DNA from: Oscillospiraceae bacterium
GTDB taxonomy: Bacteria > Bacillota > Clostridia > UMGS1810
Assembly (NCBI GenBank): GCA_015068975.1
Contig: SVJM01000002.1
Coordinates: 62,001 to 126,000, forward strand
Length of the DNA: 64,000 nt
Reading direction: 5' to 3'
Translations under genes and position numbers: made by a program
The notes under the pieces: model-generated
The model's input: only the letters and a program-made list of their open reading frames with translations
The model's database searches: none
What the model was told of the DNA's origin: nothing
Part shown: piece by piece, positions 62,932 to 64,000 of the stretch
Numbering within the stretch: the first letter of the stretch is position 1
Layout of the letters: each line of letters starts with the position of its first letter

Positions 62932-63930
62932 TTATTTAACCTTCGGTCTGAATTCGTCCTGCCAGTCAATACTAAGATTGCCATCTTCGTCAAACTTAAG
63001 ATCCAGGATGACATATGTTGACTTGGAATAAAAACTTTTTATATCTTCTTGCCCGTCAAGCATTCCTTTTTCCTTATACACCCATCTGTCACCAAAGTAA
63101 CGGTATTTAATCTTTCCTTCTTCTTCAGTCTTAAGAATAAATGCTGGCTGAGAGTTATAAGTGGTGCAATCTCCCACATTTTTAAGGATATCCCATCTAT
63201 CGGAAACATCCGAACTTTGGGACCACATACCCTGGTTTGGTCGCCATCCTGTGCATCCGGAATTTAACATATAGTATCTTCCGTCCTTTTTAAACATAGC
63301 CGGTGCTTCTCGCACCTCGCCCTGCCAGAGAGTGGTAATATATTTATCAATATTAAGGTAATCCTTTTGAAGCCTGTATATATTGGTATCACAATTAAAC
63401 CTGGCAGAGGATATAAAATACATATCTCCATTTTCATCTTCAAACAGTGTACAATCCCTCGACATATTTCCAAAAGGATTAAATGAACCGTGATATACAA
63501 AATCACCATCAGGAGTATCGCATGTGGCTACACAGCATCTTGCTTCAGAATAATCAATTCCATTTTCGTAATGTGCCCACATCACAAACTTATTTGTAAA
63601 TTTATTGTACACAACCTTTGGCCTCTCGATTATCACTTTTCTGCCATCGTCTCTTAAGATTGTCATATCCGACTTTACTCTTGTTTTTTCGGTTTTCGAA
63701 TTGATTGTAAGAATATTATTTCGAAATTCCCAGTTCAAAAGATCATCTGAACGGTAGCAAGATATGTAGTTATCCCCTAAACGGTTTTCTCCATACCAAT
63801 AATAATAGTCTTTATAATTTATTATGCATCCTCCGTGTGCCTGAATAGGACTTCCCGCTGTGTCAAGCCACACAGTGCCATTCTTGTATTCAGTATATCT
63901 ATTCACTTCGTCACGTATAATTAAAACCAT
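62932..63930 (-). CDS. GH43-family glycosidase (exo-galactanase-like subfamily)
   Basis: 332 residues, five-bladed propeller, no signal peptide. The start of the domain, PIQAHGGCIINYKDYYYWYGENR, with SRDCTLFEDENGDMYFISSA and EAPAMFKKDGRYYMLNSGCTG, resembles GH43 subfamilies 24/34 acting on beta-1,3-galactan (arabinogalactan) more than arabinofuranosidases or xylosidases. Being cytoplasmic, it would act on imported oligosaccharides. The start is uncertain: the ATG at 63930 lies in a hairpin and 26 bases from AAGGAG (63957-63962). Confidence 0.82.
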   Translation of the reverse strand: MVLIIRDEVNRYTEYKNGTVWLDTAGSPIQAHGGCIINYKDYYYWYGENRLGDNYISCYRSDDLLNWEFRNNILTINSKTEKTRVKSDMTILRDDGRKVIIERPKVVYNKFTNKFVMWAHYENGIDYSEARCCVATCDTPDGDFVYHGSFNPFGNMSRDCTLFEDENGDMYFISSARFNCDTNIYRLQKDYLNIDKYITTLWQGEVREAPAMFKKDGRYYMLNSGCTGWRPNQGMWSQSSDVSDRWDILKNVGDCTTYNSQPAFILKTEEEGKIKYRYFGDRWVYKEKGMLDGQEDIKSFYSKSTYVILDLKFDEDGNLSIDWQDEFRPKVK

Positions 63931-63952
63931 CCCGGAAAGGGTAGTTTTAATT
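63919..63952 (-). promoter_or_regulatory. Hairpin over the GH43 start codon
   Basis: AATTAAAAC and GTTTTAATT pair perfectly, with an inner CCC/GGG stem; the ATG at 63930 is at the bulge. The ribosome site AAGGAG is upstream of the whole hairpin. An ATT codon at 63949-63951 is in frame and optimally spaced from that site. Confidence 0.5.
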
Positions 63953-64000
63953 ATTTCTCCTTTCTTTCACCTCATATTATGGTTTCATTATAAAACTTAA

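Overview
The window is chromosomal DNA of a low-G+C, spore-forming member of the Clostridia. The evidence is sigK with a hydrophobic pro-sequence, adjacent spoIID and spoIIQ-like genes, the nadK-argR-recN block, type III glutamine synthetase, DUF1292 and TSCPD proteins, and SLH and copper-amine-oxidase-like stalk domains. Two large secreted GH10-type xylanases and a GH43 enzyme point to a plant-polysaccharide degrader, perhaps from the gut or another anaerobic habitat. I cannot name a genus.

Layout. 0-3.7 kb: 5' part of a secreted GH10 gene, a divergent AraC regulator, and two small conserved genes. 4.0-6.9 kb: an MBOAT acyltransferase plus DHHW partner for extracellular polymer acylation. 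6.86-7.76 kb: a gene-free, repeat-rich locus with an array of tiny palindromes, tandem 208-bp repeats that each carry the 3' end of a tRNA, and one intact tRNA-Leu(CAG) flanked by partial copies of itself. 7.8-15.7 kb (minus strand): prfA-tsaC-ywlE-rimI-tsaD-SLH protein, then a PfoR-type permease and a radical SAM gene. 15.9-24.5 kb: sigK, dCMP deaminase, recN, argR, nadK, citrate synthase, spoIID, spoIIQ. 24.5-29.3 kb: a sodium-pump decarboxylase beta subunit with a 47-residue gamma-like subunit not covered by the longer reading frames, pyruvate kinase, and a MORN-repeat surface protein.

29.3-32.7 kb is an accessory island: a clipped polymorphic-toxin type 44 domain, several small immunity-like membrane-anchored proteins, and two families of short repeats. 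32.7-36.65 kb is a complete potABCD polyamine transporter. Immediately upstream lies a roughly 375-nt candidate structured RNA with a consensus promoter and a terminator that abuts potA. A DUF2520 gene and long-form hpf (with an excellent sigma-B-like promoter) are divergent from it.

38.7-50 kb: a MATE exporter, then glnN, a TagA/WecG glycosyltransferase, thymidylate kinase, and a three-gene cassette in which two paralogous unknown membrane-anchored proteins flank a leucine-rich-repeat transglutaminase-like protein. A second MBOAT-DHHW pair converges on it. 50-59 kb: a KE-rich lipoprotein, a purine-nucleoside BMP-type ABC transporter with xpt, and a glucose-family PTS EIICBA. 59.1-63.9 kb: a GH43-GH10-sugar isomerase operon. 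Its GH10 is a paralogue of the enzyme at the left edge.

The observations most worth a second look are the structured RNA upstream of potA, the tRNA-Leu repeat locus, the LRR-transglutaminase cassette, and the toxin/immunity island. All functional calls rest on motif reading by eye; no database search was run.
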